Positions 9,906 through 22,210 of a stretch of 64,000 bases of DNA are shown piece after piece; within the stretch, counting starts at the first letter, position 1, and every line of letters begins with the position of its first letter. The notes beneath the pieces are model-generated. The model had not been told where the DNA came from. It searched no databases and was given only the letters and a program-made list of their open reading frames with translations. The stretch comes from Aricia agestis. Its lineage: Eukaryota; Arthropoda; Insecta; Lepidoptera; Lycaenidae. The stretch spans positions 8,742,001-8,806,000 of the forward strand of contig NC_056408.1 in the NCBI RefSeq assembly GCF_905147365.1, read 5' to 3'. The position numbers were made by a program, and so were the translations under genes.

Positions 9906-12286
9906 TAGGGCATCGAGGCCGGGTTTTCCCGAAACCCGAAAACCCGGGAAAACCCGGGTTTTGGGGTTCATGAAAAAATCCGGTTTTCAAAAATGGAACC
10001 CGGGTTTTTCGAGCTTTTCGGGTTTATCGTTTTTTTGATAATTAATAAAGGCCAGACCTGATTTAAGGTATTTATAACTAACTAACATACAAATTATTTA
10101 TTTTTATAACATATTGTATAGGTTTAATTATTTATATTGGTCATAATTATACAAAAAATAATATTTTAAAGTAAAAGTTTCGTTTTAGGAGTATTTAAGA
10201 CTAATTGTCATAAAAATATTTATTAATAATAATTAATAATACATATTTTAAAAATTCTACTAAAAATATTCAATGTAAAAAAAGCCAAGTCTCATCAAAC
10301 AATCTATCCTTCGCAAAAAGTTTTCAAATTTCATAGAAGCCAAGTCTTGTTAAACTTATTTTATAGTTTTCAATCAACATTCAGTGATTGACCACAGTTT
10401 TGTTATTATTAATATATTATATTGTGATCAAAGGGTTACAAAATAAAGTATGGACAGCTTCAAAGGGTTCTAACTTCTAAGTCTGCTGAAAGTATCGTAG
10501 ACTTTTGATGATGGGCAAGTCAGCCACTAGTTAGTGACAAAACGTTGAAACTTGTATGGACCGTAATTGCTGATAAAATACACCCAACAACAAAGTCTTC
10601 GGGATATTTGTATATTTGGAATATCTAAAAACATATCAGGAATTTTTGAAGACAGTGTAAAGAACAATGATAGCTTATTTTTTGGTATTTAAAAAAACAT
10701 ATTATTGAAACACTTTTCCGAATTTTATCGTTTCTAAAGCAATCACAGGTATCTACAGTCATACAAATCAATTATAAGTCAACAAATCTTTATTTCGTTT
10801 TATACACTGAAAATTTCATTCGCATGAGATATTTTTATTGCTGATTGTCAAATTAATAGTAATAATTTATACTGATCGATGTTTGGCATTATTTTTACAA
10901 AAAAATATTTTTTGTGCTCTGCTGTGGTATGACGCCCTGTCTTCTTTACAATTTAAATTCATTATTTTCAGTCGTCTAAGTTACTAAAAACCCTTAAAGG
11001 TTTTTGTTTGTCGTTATGTTTTTTGTCATTATTTATTATATTCACAACATAACAAAAAGCGACAATATTAAGATTATGCAATCAGTAAAAAGGTTCCAGG
11101 AAAGCAACCAGCCCCTAGAAACTGACAAAACCATGCCGAGGAGTTTCCATCAAGTATAATCTGAATCCATATTTTTGTATTGCGGTCTGGCAAATACGGC
11201 AGATTGCTTTTCATTGCTTGAGAGACTGATGTTGGTAACACATTTAAATAGGACGAATTGTGGCTTTCTTTAGCCGGCCGTGGATGTCATACTCACTGCT
11301 GAATTATTAAAACACGTGATTTTAGTGAATCGAGATGAAATATAACTAGCAGAGTTTTTACCAGCACCAGCGCCAGAGACAATTTCTTGTGTTTAACAGC
11401 ATGCCAACCATGGGGTTAATCTTCCAAATTCATTAAACGCAACTTTCCTCCGCATTTGCCATAATATTATGGTCTGGTCTGATTAATTATATTGTAATCT
11501 CACATGAATTTTGTCTATTGTGACTAGATCTAATGACTACAAAAAGCTTCGAGGTGTAGTTTAATATAAGATTTTTCAGTAATTTAAGATTTTCCACTAA
11601 GTTAGATGACTTAAAAGTTACCTTAAATTGCAAAGAATATTCGGCTTCATACCGTAGCAAGGCAGACAAAGGGCAATTTCAAGTAAAAACTAGGCACAAA
11701 CATTTAATTACATGTATAATGTATGCCAACATCAATTAGGACTAAATAATTATTAATAACTTGACAATCAGCAACAAAAATGTGAAAGATTAAATAAAGA
11801 TTTGTTGCCATACTTATTTATTTTAAGTTATTCTTCCATTTACTGTCTTCAAAAATTATTAATAGATTTTCATAACTTTCATAAAATACAAATGCATTTA
11901 ATAATATATGTTATTTGGAGCTGAAGCTTGTCGTAATACTTAATCTTGGCCCGAAAATCTTAGTCCCTAGCTTTGATAAGATCCAATATAATATAATATA
12001 ACAGGAGATGTAAATAGTCGCTTCTATAAAAGTATGGTAGGGCCGTGCCCGTTCACTCAAGACTTGGTTGGGCACTGCCGTTACCGCACACTATGGTATT
12101 TAAATAGTATTTTAATGGAAAGGTGTTGGCAATCGCTGAAAATCATATTTAAAGTATTTTCGCATCGTTAATCTTTGAATTTTAAGAAAACCCAAAAAAA
12201 AACGAAAAACCCGGGTACCCGGGTTTTCATTTTAAAAAACCCGAAAACCCGGATTTTGAAAATTGGGTCTGGGTTCCGATGCCCTA
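9906..12286. mobile_element. hAT transposon relic, 2381 bp, perfect 8-bp target duplication
   Basis: Ends TAGGGCATCG and CGATGCCCTA are perfect inverted repeats, flanked by the 8-bp duplication GCTATGAC (9898-9905, 12287-12294), the hallmark of hAT insertion. Both subterminal regions are dense in CCCGGGTTTT/AAAACCCG motifs, likely transposase-binding repeats. The interior is AT-rich with no frame over about 60 codons, and I could not find a clear BED finger or hAT dimerisation region. It is either an old, decayed autonomous copy or a non-autonomous derivative. Confidence 0.88.
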
Positions 12287-12799
12287 GCTATGACTCATAT
12301 TAGTATGCTTCATATCTACATCGCTATAAATCTTGGTGAAACCTAATCCCGGAGAATTATAAAAAATGATATACTGACATGAAATGTCGTGTCGTCTCCG
12401 TTATTTTTCGGTTCTCAGGTCATCTGACCTCCGAAAAACACACATGACTCAGTTCCGAGAGCTGCAAATTGTGTTTAATGATGGTAATGTGTATAATCTA
12501 AGTTCTCGCAAATGATAAAATGATGGTCCAGTGTGTAATCTAGATTTAGCTTTTAGTCTAGCGGATAATGTGGCCTACATAAGATGACAACCGTCTTCCG
12601 GAATTGGAAATAAGAAGGTAGTGATACTGAGAAACTTATACTCGTACGACAGTTAGGGGACAAAGGAACGGAAGCCATTCTTGATAACTCAAACGTACCT
12701 ATTGACACAGTTACAAATAAAGCCTTGTAAGAATGAGGTCCTAAAGGAAGATATGTTCCGATCTCGTCGGTCAGACCGAAAAGCCTACCACCTATATTA

Positions 12800-13022
12800 A
12801 CCCATCAATCCCCAAGCGGCACCCGGCTGTCGCATAACAATTGAAAATCTATTCTGTCTGCGATTCCCACGATCGAGGTATGCTTGGCTCCAATCGCAAA
12901 TATCTTACCAGGCCCACAAATTTGCCTTGGGTGGGAAAACACGGTCAGGGGCTTTTTTATAAGATAAGGGGTCAAACGAGGATACGGGCCACCTGATGAT
13001 AAGCAACTACCGTCGCCCATGG
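12800..13022 (-). mobile_element. Truncated SINE-like repeat
   Basis: The 3' part (ATAAGGGGTCAAACGAGGAT, GGGCCACCTGATGATAAGCA, CGTCGCCCATGGACACTC), read in inverse, matches the tails of the Metulj-like SINEs at 50.9, 52.3 and 54.3 kb. The other end is the CGGCACCCGGCTGTCGCAT block also seen at 5151 and 59402. A 73-codon minus-strand frame here is only a reading of the repeat. Confidence 0.65.
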
Positions 13023-13116
13023 ACACTCACAATATTCACACACTTTTAAGAGGAAATACGCTCTCTTCTTGAAGGTTTGCAGATGGTATTGGCTTAGGTT
13101 AGGTCTCTAAGTAAGC

Positions 13117-13158
13117 CCCCGGGGCACCCATAAAGAGTTTCCGCTGCGCATAAAAAAA
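13117..13158 (+). mobile_element. Tiny 42-bp A-tailed insert with a 15-bp target duplication
   Basis: GGTCTCTAAGTAAGC stands at 13102-13116 and again, identical, at 13159-13173. Between them is a 42-bp sequence starting CCCCGGGGCACCCATAAAG and ending GCATAAAAAAA. The poly-A end plus long direct repeats is the footprint of LINE-driven retroposition of a very short template. Confidence 0.75.
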
Positions 13159-13189
13159 GGTCTCTAAGTAAGCTTTTATCTGTCGTATA

Positions 13190-13505
13190 TCTTATAATAT
13201 ATAAAATTCTCGTGTCACAATATTAGGCCGCGTACTCCTCCGAAACGGCTTTACTGATTTTAACCAAATTTTATATGCATATTCAGTGGGTCTGAGAATC
13301 GGCTACTGGGTACTTTTTATATTGATAAGTGCATTTGTTGAATAAATAATAGTAAATTATTACAACTCGAGACTGACGGCGACCATTTTTTGTGCGACGG
13401 GATAGCGATGGACGTTGCCATGGTGACATACTTATTTAGTCACTTCAATAAAATAATATGGGCGAAATACTTTATATGGCAAAGAAACGTTTGCCGGGAC
13501 AGCAT
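13190..13505 (+). repeat. Common insect interspersed repeat
   Basis: ATATAAAATTCTCGTGTCAC, ACTCCTCCGAAACGGCTTTA and TGAGAATCGGCTACTGGGTA match, from memory, a repeat found across Lepidoptera; the end AACGTTTGCCGGGACAGC is also typical. Confidence 0.6.
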
Positions 13506-14539
13506 ATATACTGCTTATTTAGAAAACTTCGACTGCGATTCAGGATGTGGTGCTAATTAGTCCACTACAGCCCTAAACTTAATCATGAAATGCAATAATA
13601 AAGACATGTATTGTTGAGCTAAAGGGTACAATATTAGAACAAAGAACATCACTCCAAATCGGTTAGCCACCACAAAAAACATAATAACGAAACGGTAACG
13701 CTTAATTAACCTGCTGTTCGTCGGTTTGCGGTTGTATTGGCGTCATATCAGGTGTCAGGTCATCTCCTACCAGCTAGAGCGATAACAAATAGCGTAAATA
13801 ATCTTAATTAGCAGGTGAGGTGTCATCGGCCAGTATCGTGAACTCGTCCGGCACAAACGCGATTCGACGGGAATTCGCCATAAATAAAGCGCGAATTAAG
13901 ACTTTCCCACGCGAGCAACATTGTAGCTGGCAACATTTTTTAGACCTTTTTTTATTGTTATTACAAGCACTACATGCCGCTATCGATCACTATATAAGGC
14001 TTTCTCTTGTTAAAATAAAGTTTTGTATAAAAAAATCTAAGTTGCAGGTATTATACGTGGGTCAGAATATATTTTAGCATGTTATGTGACATAAAATAGA
14101 AAGGAAGAGAACAATCGTTACTGTTTTAGTCAGTCATAAACAAAGACTAAAATTAATGAATAAGAGAAAATACTTAATGCAACTAATCTAATCTCAATCT
14201 TATCTCGAAAATATAGACTTCTACATCTACATCTACAAACTACTGTCTACATTTTCGAATTTTTTGTCTACCAACTTCGTCAGTCGATTTTAAATAATAT
14301 TTCGGAAAGGAATGTTTTAAAATGGTAAAAATTCAACGAGTTGAGATAATGTTAAATGAGTGTCATTAGACTGAGAGATAATTTAATTAAACGACACAAA
14401 AAGCTCATGATTTTAAGCGTTGGAGCAATAAAATTACTTAATATGTTATTTGCGTGATAATATCGTGACAGGAAATAAATATATCATTACCAAAAAGTTA
14501 CATAAAATGTGGTAATTGAATCTTATCTTATATCTTTAA

Positions 14540-14710
14540 ACGAGCAATTCTTGTATATATATAATTGGAATCTCGGAATCGGCTCCAACGATTTTCATGA
14601 AATTTAGTATATAGGGGTTTCGGGGGCGATAAATCGATCTAGCTAGGAATCATTTCTAGAAAATGTCATTTTCATCGGATACCGAGCAAAGCTCGGTCAA
14701 ACAGCTAGTA
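14540..14710 (+). repeat. Common lepidopteran repeat ending in AGCTCGGTCAAACAGCTAG
   Basis: AAACGAGCAATTCTTGTATA, GGAATCTCGGAATCGGCTCC and GAGCAAAGCTCGGTCAAACA are familiar repeat sequences. It is non-coding. Confidence 0.6.
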
Positions 14711-14984
14711 AATATTTAAAAGCGAAGAAGAGTTTAGGTTGGTGCAATAAAGGAATCAAAGGAGAATGCCCAAAAATATATGGTGTCCCGTACCATTTTG
14801 CGTCAAAACGAAACTTGGTTTTTTAAAGTCTATGATTATCACTTTAGCTCCTATAAAAATTTCTTTGTAAACAAAACCGGGGTTTCAGAGTAATTTGATA
14901 AAATCGAAAATAACCTCAAAATCTTCAAAGCATCTATTTTATTGACAGGTCATGCACGAGCGAACGTTATTGCTCTAAAAACAG

Positions 14985-15368
14985 AGTTCGGGTGAAGCCA
15001 CGCCCACTGGCTCCGCCCACCGGGACCCGCCCACTGACCACGCCCCTCAGGCCCCGCCCACTTTGGACATGGTCGCGCCCACTGGCCACCAGGCCACGCC
15101 CACTCAGGCCACGCCTACTGGCCCCACCTACTGGGCCCCACCTGCTCAGGCCCCGTCGACCAGCTCCATCCATCTTGCCACGCCCGTTGTTTCTACGGCC
15201 CCTCAAATGGCTCCTCAATTGGAAAGCATAATTGAGTTAATTCAGGCTTTGCGAGATGCCCAAGACCGCAAACTCGGCGCTTTGCAAGATTCTCAAAGGG
15301 CAATGATGGAGGCACAAGACCGCAAACAAGTGCACAAGCACAAGACCGTCTGTCAGAATACCTCTTAA
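14985..15368 (+). pseudogene. Repeat-rich frame with a coiled-coil tail, possibly a retroelement gag fragment
   Basis: From 14990 to about 15170 the DNA is an irregular repeat of CCACGCCCACT/GGCC units, about 10-12 bp each. One plus-strand frame stays open through it and reads PTGHQATPTQATPTGPTYWA, then PQLESIIELIQALRDAQDRK and LGALQDSQRAMMEAQDRK before a stop at 15366. A Pro/Thr-rich stretch followed by a heptad-like coiled coil would suit a gag-like retroelement protein, but no zinc knuckle or polymerase follows. Other frames through the repeat are open too, so the repeat alone gives length by chance. Confidence 0.3.
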
Positions 15369-18065
15369 CAAACCAGGGCGATTGGAGTCTTGCTCATCAT
15401 AACGTCACACTTCCCTTTCAGCTGACCTCCAGCAAGCAGCATATTTTAAACTCTTTCCAATCTTGAGATCTAAAAAGTGATATATAATATAGTAATAATA
15501 TATTAATTGTATTTTTAAATCTTACAAATAATAGTGACAAGAAATTAAAAGCACTACCAGCAGTATCAAATATTGGAGACTAAAAATGAAAAATATTAAT
15601 AGGATATAACATAAAATAAACAAAAATTATTACCAAGTGCAACGGAACTAGTCTAATTATAATGTTTCTCTCATATCGATCTTGTCTTACAGGATATGTT
15701 CTTGTAGTAGGTAGAATAGACTGGCCACAAGTAAATCATACTCTTCTATGACCAAAAGCAGGTAAAAAGCCTTCACTGGTTCTGTTTGTTCTGACCAGAA
15801 TCTGAAGTCAGCTGTAATAAAACAATGAATTAAAAAGTGTTTGTAACGTATTCATAGAAACAACACCTATACTCTAAAGTCTAAATGGTAATTGTGAATT
15901 CAAAGACTGAATAATTTGTCAGGAAATAGGTACATATAATAAATTCTATGCAAAAAGGCACAATCTTCTATATATTGTGCCTTTTTACATAGAATTTATT
16001 ATACTTACTTTACATATTCAGAATATAAATTAAGGTGTGCTTACCGGACTAGGAGTTATCCAAGATTGTAATTAATAAACATTGGAGTAGACACTTGTTC
16101 TAAAGTATTTATTATGTATTTGTGAAATTATTCAGAAAAATAAAAGACGTATTCGCAAATGTCACAATGACAGATGTAAAAAAAATGCGTCGGTTAGGGA
16201 TGCAATCGATACATCGAAGTCTATGAAAAAAATAGATTTTATGTCTAATAGCAGCACTGAATCGATTAGGTGTAATGGATTAGCTTAATTTTACTGTTAT
16301 TTAACATACACAATATAGGAAAGCTAATTAATTATTTCAATAAATAATATTATCATTTGGAAATGGTTATTAAAGCAAGTAACATTTATAAAAATTGGAA
16401 TAACGATTGCAATAACTGCTTTAGTCGAATGAATCGATATTGTTACAATATATTGTTTAATGTGTAATCTGTGGTTTCTAATAATGCACTCATATGCACT
16501 ACATCACTAAACGAATGTGGAAGGAGTCATTTAGTAACTTTTATTCTTTAATTAAAATTCCGGGTTCAAAAATTGGATTCCTGGCGTGTAATTACGTAAA
16601 GAATTCGAAAAATAATTACTATAAGAGTTTCATATTGACGCATGAGAATTTATGGTACCGACCTTGGGCATTCTCCTTTGACGTGAAATAAAATACAGGG
16701 CGAGGATGTGTTCTTACATGTAACGTTTTCGAATATCAAATGTAAAATGCATGGAAAAATGATTTGTAAAAAACAAATAATTCGATAACGATTACTATGA
16801 ATAAAGGAACTCGTGTGACTATTGAAGAGACAAGACGGTCAGCATCAAGACAGATCAAAACTTTATAACGCTGGCAGAAAATGAGCAGATATTCGAGTAA
16901 TAAACAGACTTGTAAAATCAATGACTAAAACGTTATAAAAGAATGATTGGGACGTTTGTCATGAAAAGACTTGCTAAACATCCTTATCAACATTTATAGT
17001 AAAATCGTTGATGGCCCAATCAAACATAAACCATTACCATCTGATTGATATCTCCTCTTAATAGATAATGATGGATCTCCTGGGAGCTCTCAGGCCGATG
17101 GGTACAAGCTAGTTATTTCATTACCTGATCATTGCTCATCCGACAACAATTTCATTAGGCACGATCCATTGTGTTCATTAAGGACCTCTTGATCAGGTTT
17201 AACTAATGATGCGTTATTAGCCAATTACTCAAGGAATAAAGGATCGAAGCCGTGGGGAGGCAATGTCTCGACACGACGTTTCATTTCGTTAAAGGTTAGT
17301 TACAACTTTAAGATCACTCAACAAAATAGAAGCGCAGGGAAGGAGGAATTGGAAAATCAGTAATCAAACGTGTCGTCATTCGCAGAAAGCGATTAGAGGG
17401 TGACATTTTAACACATACGCCTCGCCTCATCCAGTTTTACCAAGCTGTCAAATAACAGAATATTTTCACTGATACTAGTAGTTTCCAATGAACTCTTGTC
17501 GTAATTACCATCAAGATAATAAAAGTGGACCACACAACAGGATTCAATACAATTAATATATTCTAAAGAGTAAAGGAATAATTCAATCAACGAAATGATA
17601 ATAAAAATGAAAGAAATACAATTCGACACAGAAAGTTAATTTGATAGAAATAAGGTTTGAATGGCACCAATAAACGCGGCGCATTCGTCGCGGACGGAAA
17701 GTGTGCTATCATTACGATACTAATAAAAGTATGATATTGATCACGTACCTCTACCGAAAAATGGTCTATTAAATTATCGTATTTTTTTCCACAGCCACTT
17801 CAAACATCCCGCGAAGTGCAATAGACGGTAATGTTGTAACAGATTTGATTGAAATGACACCCGGGAACCATTGGAATGTGAGGAATGAAAAAAGTCTACG
17901 GGATATTTTAAACCTACACGTAATACTCGTAAGCAACGGAACACGCATTTGAAAACTGGAATTTTCCAATGCGTCTTTTTGTGCTTACATCTGCTTCATA
18001 ATTTCTTAAGCATATTGGTTATTTTAAATTTAGATATTCTATATCTTTTTTGCACTAAAATCTGC
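15369..18065. other. Intergenic DNA with one strong hairpin
   Basis: At 15938-16002, ATAATAAATTCTATG and CAAAAAGGCACAAT are repeated inverted around a short loop. The rest shows no gene: minus-strand frames near 16736, 17408 and 17769 (60-73 codons) have random-looking composition. Confidence 0.45.
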
Positions 18066-18067
18066 TA

Positions 18068-19260
18068 CGTGGGTCACACTGAAAGTGTTTAGAACTAGCT
18101 AGTTAGAAACATTACTAATGAAAACTTTTTTAAATTACAATTATAGAACTCTTTGGTAACATAATCTGGTATATTACATTTATTTGTCATTTGTTTTGGT
18201 GAATTGGCAGCAAATCTAAAACTCTTGTTACACGTGAAAATTAACTTAACGCGAGAAAATTTTCAGTTAATGATTTTTTATGACTTTCGTTGTGGGCTTA
18301 CTCAATAACAAAGCTTTGATAGGCTGCTATTTTCACTTCATAATGAAGCCCCATCTCGTGTCACTATTTACAATTGGTTTAACGAGTTTAAACGTGGACG
18401 TAGCAATATCACTGATGATCCACGTGAGGGACGTCCTTTAACAGCGACTACTGAAGTTAACATTAGTGTTGTGCGACGCATGATAGAGGGAGATAAAAGA
18501 GTGACCTACCAGCAGATACGGGCAAGCCTAGGCATTGCTATGAGTCAAGTTCAACAAATATTATATGAACATTTAGGCGTCAGGAAGCTTTGTACCAGAT
18601 CCATTCCCCATACTTCAATCGACGACCAGAAACGTCTTCGCATGGACTGGTGTCGCCAAATGTTAGATAAGTTTAACGGCGGTGACTCAAATGCTGTATT
18701 TGACAACCTCACAGGTGCTCAAGGGGTGTTTCCTTTCGAGATTTGGCCAACTAAGGTAAAGAAAGAAAGAAGTCAAGACAAAAAGATGATTGCCTCATTA
18801 TTTGGTCGGAAATGTAATTTTGCGGCAGTTGTGCTAGAAGATGAAAGGACAGTTACTGCAGAATGGTATGTCAATCGCTGTGTGCCTGTTGTCTTGGAAA
18901 TATTTCGACAGCAGCGCCCTCGAAGCAGGACACTCCTTCACCACAACAATGCTTCAGCGCACTCCGCGAGACGGACTGTTGAATATTTGACTATGGCACG
19001 TGTTGAGATATTGAGTCATACGCCATATAGTCCTGGCCTGGCGCCCTGCGGCTTTAATTTATTCCCAATAAATAAAGATAAAATTCGAGGTACTCGCTTT
19101 ACGAGCCCTGAAGATGCGATGAAAGCGTACGAAAATGCCACAGAAGAGACCCCTAAGGAAGACTGGACCCACTGCTTTTTCGGTGGTTCCATCGAATGTG
19201 ACGATGACGAGCTACATTAAGCCGTTTTTCATTTTCTAAACATTTTCAGTGTTACCTTGG
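18068..19260 (+). mobile_element. mariner (DD34D) transposon, inactive, with both ends
   Basis: Imperfect 27-bp inverted repeats (CGTGGGTCACACTGAAAGTG and, inverted from the right, CCAAGGTAACACTGAAAATG; 22 of 27 match) are flanked by TA (18066-18067, 19261-19262). At about 1.19 kb the length is normal for mariner. It encloses one defective transposase gene. Confidence 0.9.
18255..19220 (+). pseudogene. mariner transposase, degenerate
   Basis: The frame reads FQLMIFYDFRCGLTQ, a TAA stop at 18306-18308, then APSRVTIYNWFNEFKRG, EGRPLTAT and VRRMIEGDKRVTYQQIRASL, the typical helix-turn-helix half. In the catalytic half all three Asp are gone: the TGDE block is deleted (LTGAQGVFPFE), HHDNASAH has become HHNNASAH, and YSPDLAPCDFFLFP has become YSPGLAPCGFNLFP. 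The deletion keeps the frame. It cannot make active transposase. Confidence 0.9.
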
Positions 19261-19262
19261 TA

Positions 19263-20544
19263 TTGGCATTAGGGTTCTTAGCAAGTATAGAAAGACATTC
19301 TCAAATAGTCACTTACTACATTTACAAACTAGTTAAAAGTAAAATATTCTTGTTTCAATTAAAGGAACAAACGTTATTAGAGCCCTCCCTGACACTAGAT
19401 ATCGGTCACGTTAAGCCTTTGTATTGTAATGTTAACTACCATCTCGCTGTGTTCCGCCTGCAGCTTGCGTGCTTGGAAACTGTACCCTGATTTTGCTATT
19501 TTAATCCAACATTAATTCGATATAGTTTCGATGCAGTTTAGATATAGTACCTAAACTGCATAGAAACAATGGATCTACAACGTGGATCAATCATGACATA
19601 AGTACAAAATTACTTGTAGTTATGTCATAATTGATCCATGATTTCCACCTTGTTTGCGCATGGATGTACAATCGACATCGATCATGGAAAATTAAAGACG
19701 GATATCTATATATTCGTAATCGCCTGTGTTTGTCCGTCATGAGCCAACGTGGAGAGGCCAACGTCTTATGAAAGGTCAACTATTGATTTATTTTTGTCAA
19801 GATTTGATCGAAGCTGTACTAATAATGAATGAAATCAGCAGAATCACGGTACTGAAAGGTACTAAGACCACTAGGTAGTTTTCGTTGGCGTGCCTAGTAT
19901 CTGGGATGTCATCGACAGCATCCGATTCTGTCCCGATGTCAAAAGATATCGTAAGCCACAATACACTTCCGGCATTACTATTGTTTATACTTCACATGAT
20001 ATAATAAAAACTATTAAATAATAAGCTCTGTAATATATGTAGAGAACAAAGTGAATCGTATCGTACCCAGATTATTAATGTTTTAGCAGTTACTTCTTAC
20101 GCCAGTTTCATTATAAGTATTTAAAGTATACTCATCGGTCTATATTATTTGGTTGGGTTATGTCAAGCGACAATAATAATCAACATTAACTTCACCGATT
20201 TGTTTCGTCATCTCCCTATAAATAATTTTCCGATTCTACAATTCAAGCAGAAAGATAACATTTCAGTTAGGCTTGATTTCTACCTCGGACAGATTTATTT
20301 GCTTTTCAGCGTTGAAATTTTGAAGTCGATTTAGTATCATGTCTAGTTCGTGTTATTCAACACTTAACACTAAGTTACGTGTTGACGTGAGATTTGCAAA
20401 TAACAGTTAGTGTGATGTATTCGGCCATGCAACTGTCAACATTCCGCGCGGTCTGGTCGCTATGGGCTTAACATGCCGATTATGAATACAATAATTATAT
20501 TTGTTTAAAGAGCACAGTTATCTTAAACCCTATTCTCGTAGGAC
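19263..20544. other. Intergenic DNA
   Basis: No supported gene. A stretch near 19660-19760 (CGACATCGATCATGG, TAATCGCC, GTTTGTCCGTCATG) resembles, in diverged form, 49050-49120, so an old repeat is likely. Confidence 0.4.
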
Positions 20545-20547
20545 TTA

Positions 20548-20684
20548 GGGCCTGTTTCACCACTTCCTGATAAGGCTATCCACCAATTAAATTGACGAGA
20601 ATTTGAGATCAAGTATGGAGAATCTGTCAAAAAAGTTGTGAATAGCCTATTAGGCACTTTATCAGGAAGTGGTGAAACAGGCCC
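20548..20684. mobile_element. GGGCCTGTTTC MITE, copy 2 (137 bp)
   Basis: Same inverted ends as at 878-1005 but in opposite orientation. Flanked by TTA on both sides. Confidence 0.85.
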
Positions 20685-20687
20685 TTA

Positions 20688-21938
20688 AAGTCGCACTTAG
20701 AAACGAGAAGAAGAGTTTGACAGGTTTATGTCAAAATCTTCATTTAGTTTACATTAATTAGACAATTAACTATTATGTTATTTTTCGTCTCTGAGTGCGG
20801 TAGTATGACTCTCGAATAACTTTTATTAGAAACGAGTCGTCTTGATATTATACACTAATTTTCGGTGTTTTGATGATCAATGAGAACATCTAGCGCGAAG
20901 TTTGACGAAACCACATGGAAACGGTATTATTGTAAGATAATTTAGAAGGATCTTACTCTTACTCACTTCTAACCGAGGTCTTCAATCTGTCTTTTAAAAG
21001 ATATATAAGCAAATAAGGAACACAATACGTGAAACACTTTCACTGATTCTTATCTTCTCTTGGATAATATACTTCAATTTGCTTTATCATATTGCACATT
21101 ACAAATGTACTGTCAAATAACAAAACGCTTCATCCGACAATCGAAAGTGATCCAATTAGGAGACAAACAGTCACGTATGATATATGGCGTGAGCGTGCAG
21201 GTTCCTTTGTCGCGGTCGCCTCGGAAATTCGTGTCGCGAGACAATATGGTCCGGCCGGAGCGAACCATACACAAACTCACACAAAAACCCAACGAAAGTC
21301 GAAAGTCACGCTTTCACTTGTGGACGCTATTGTATTATAGACGGTATTCCACATTCATTTTCGACAATAACATTTATTGCTAATGGTCGAATTACACCGA
21401 GGTGATTAGGTCAGTCAGTTACGTACGTATCACTTGTCGGATGTCAGTCAGCGGTCTCCGGTACACCGTGTTATTTGTAACTGTTACAATACTTATATGT
21501 AATTAATAATAGTTCCGTTACAAAGGAACTAATCAAAAGGCAATTACGCGTATGTTTGTTCTCTGTTTTTTGGAGCGGAGTGAGTGAGTTTGGATCTCTT
21601 TGTGCGAAGTTTGAAGCGTGCGTCAATTAAAGCGCTCATCATCATTTTCTCCGATGAATCATTATGCTCGGAGAAATCTTAATATAATTTCATATTTAAA
21701 GGTAATGAGGTTATCGATCAAATTACATTACATCCACTTAAAATGCAAACTCCATATTATTCAAAGCTTTAAGTCCTAATAGTTTAGTCTGTTTTAAGAA
21801 ATGACACCTTTTTCCTTACACAAAAGAATATTTGGATTTAAAAATCCTAATCAAAGGTTAATTGAAAATGAACTCTACATTCGCAACAACAGGTAAATAT
21901 TTATCGTTAAAAAACTGAGCACTACATCGATGTAAAAT
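20688..21938. other. Intergenic DNA
   Basis: Frames of 107 and 82 codons overlap at 21060-21383 in two phases of the same strand. Neither has recognisable motifs. The stretch is GC-richer than its surroundings and is not one of the repeats seen elsewhere in the window. Confidence 0.35.
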
Positions 21939-22210
21939 GACGACCTCTGTGGCTCAATTGGTTGAGTGTCCGGGGGTAGCGGGTTCGAATCCCGCCGACG
22001 AAACAAAAAGTTTTCAATGTTCCCGGGTCTGGATGTGTATTATATATGTGTACGATATAATAAAAATCTTAAATATTATATGTATAGTATAAAAGTATTA
22101 AATATATTTCCGTTGTCTGGTACCTGTAACACAAGTCCTTCAGGTACTTAGCACGGGGCCAGATTGACGTGGTGTAATGCGTCCATAGATATTAAAAAAT
22201 ATTATTATTT
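21939..22210 (+). mobile_element. tRNA-derived SINE, copy 1
   Basis: The head has RNA polymerase III boxes: A-like GTGGCTCAATTGG (21949-21961) and B GGTTCGAATCC (21982-21992). The body (TTCAATGTTCCCGGGTCTGG, GTAACACAAGTCCTTCAGGT, AGCACGGGGCCAGATTGACG) is shared with the copy at 28032-28299. Compared with that copy, some 15 bases between the A and B boxes are missing, so this copy is unlikely to be transcribed. The tail is AT-rich, not pure A. Confidence 0.85.

Noticed and set aside
13820..14077. 85-codon plus frame, and the reverse frame with VPDEFTILADDTSPAN
   Set aside because: The reverse reading looks like a conserved repeat or a retroelement end, but I could not tie it to a family or find splice sites.
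21939..22000. tRNA gene
   Set aside because: Box A and B sequences are present, but the cloverleaf is broken and the unit continues into a repeat body shared with 28032-28299. It is a SINE head.
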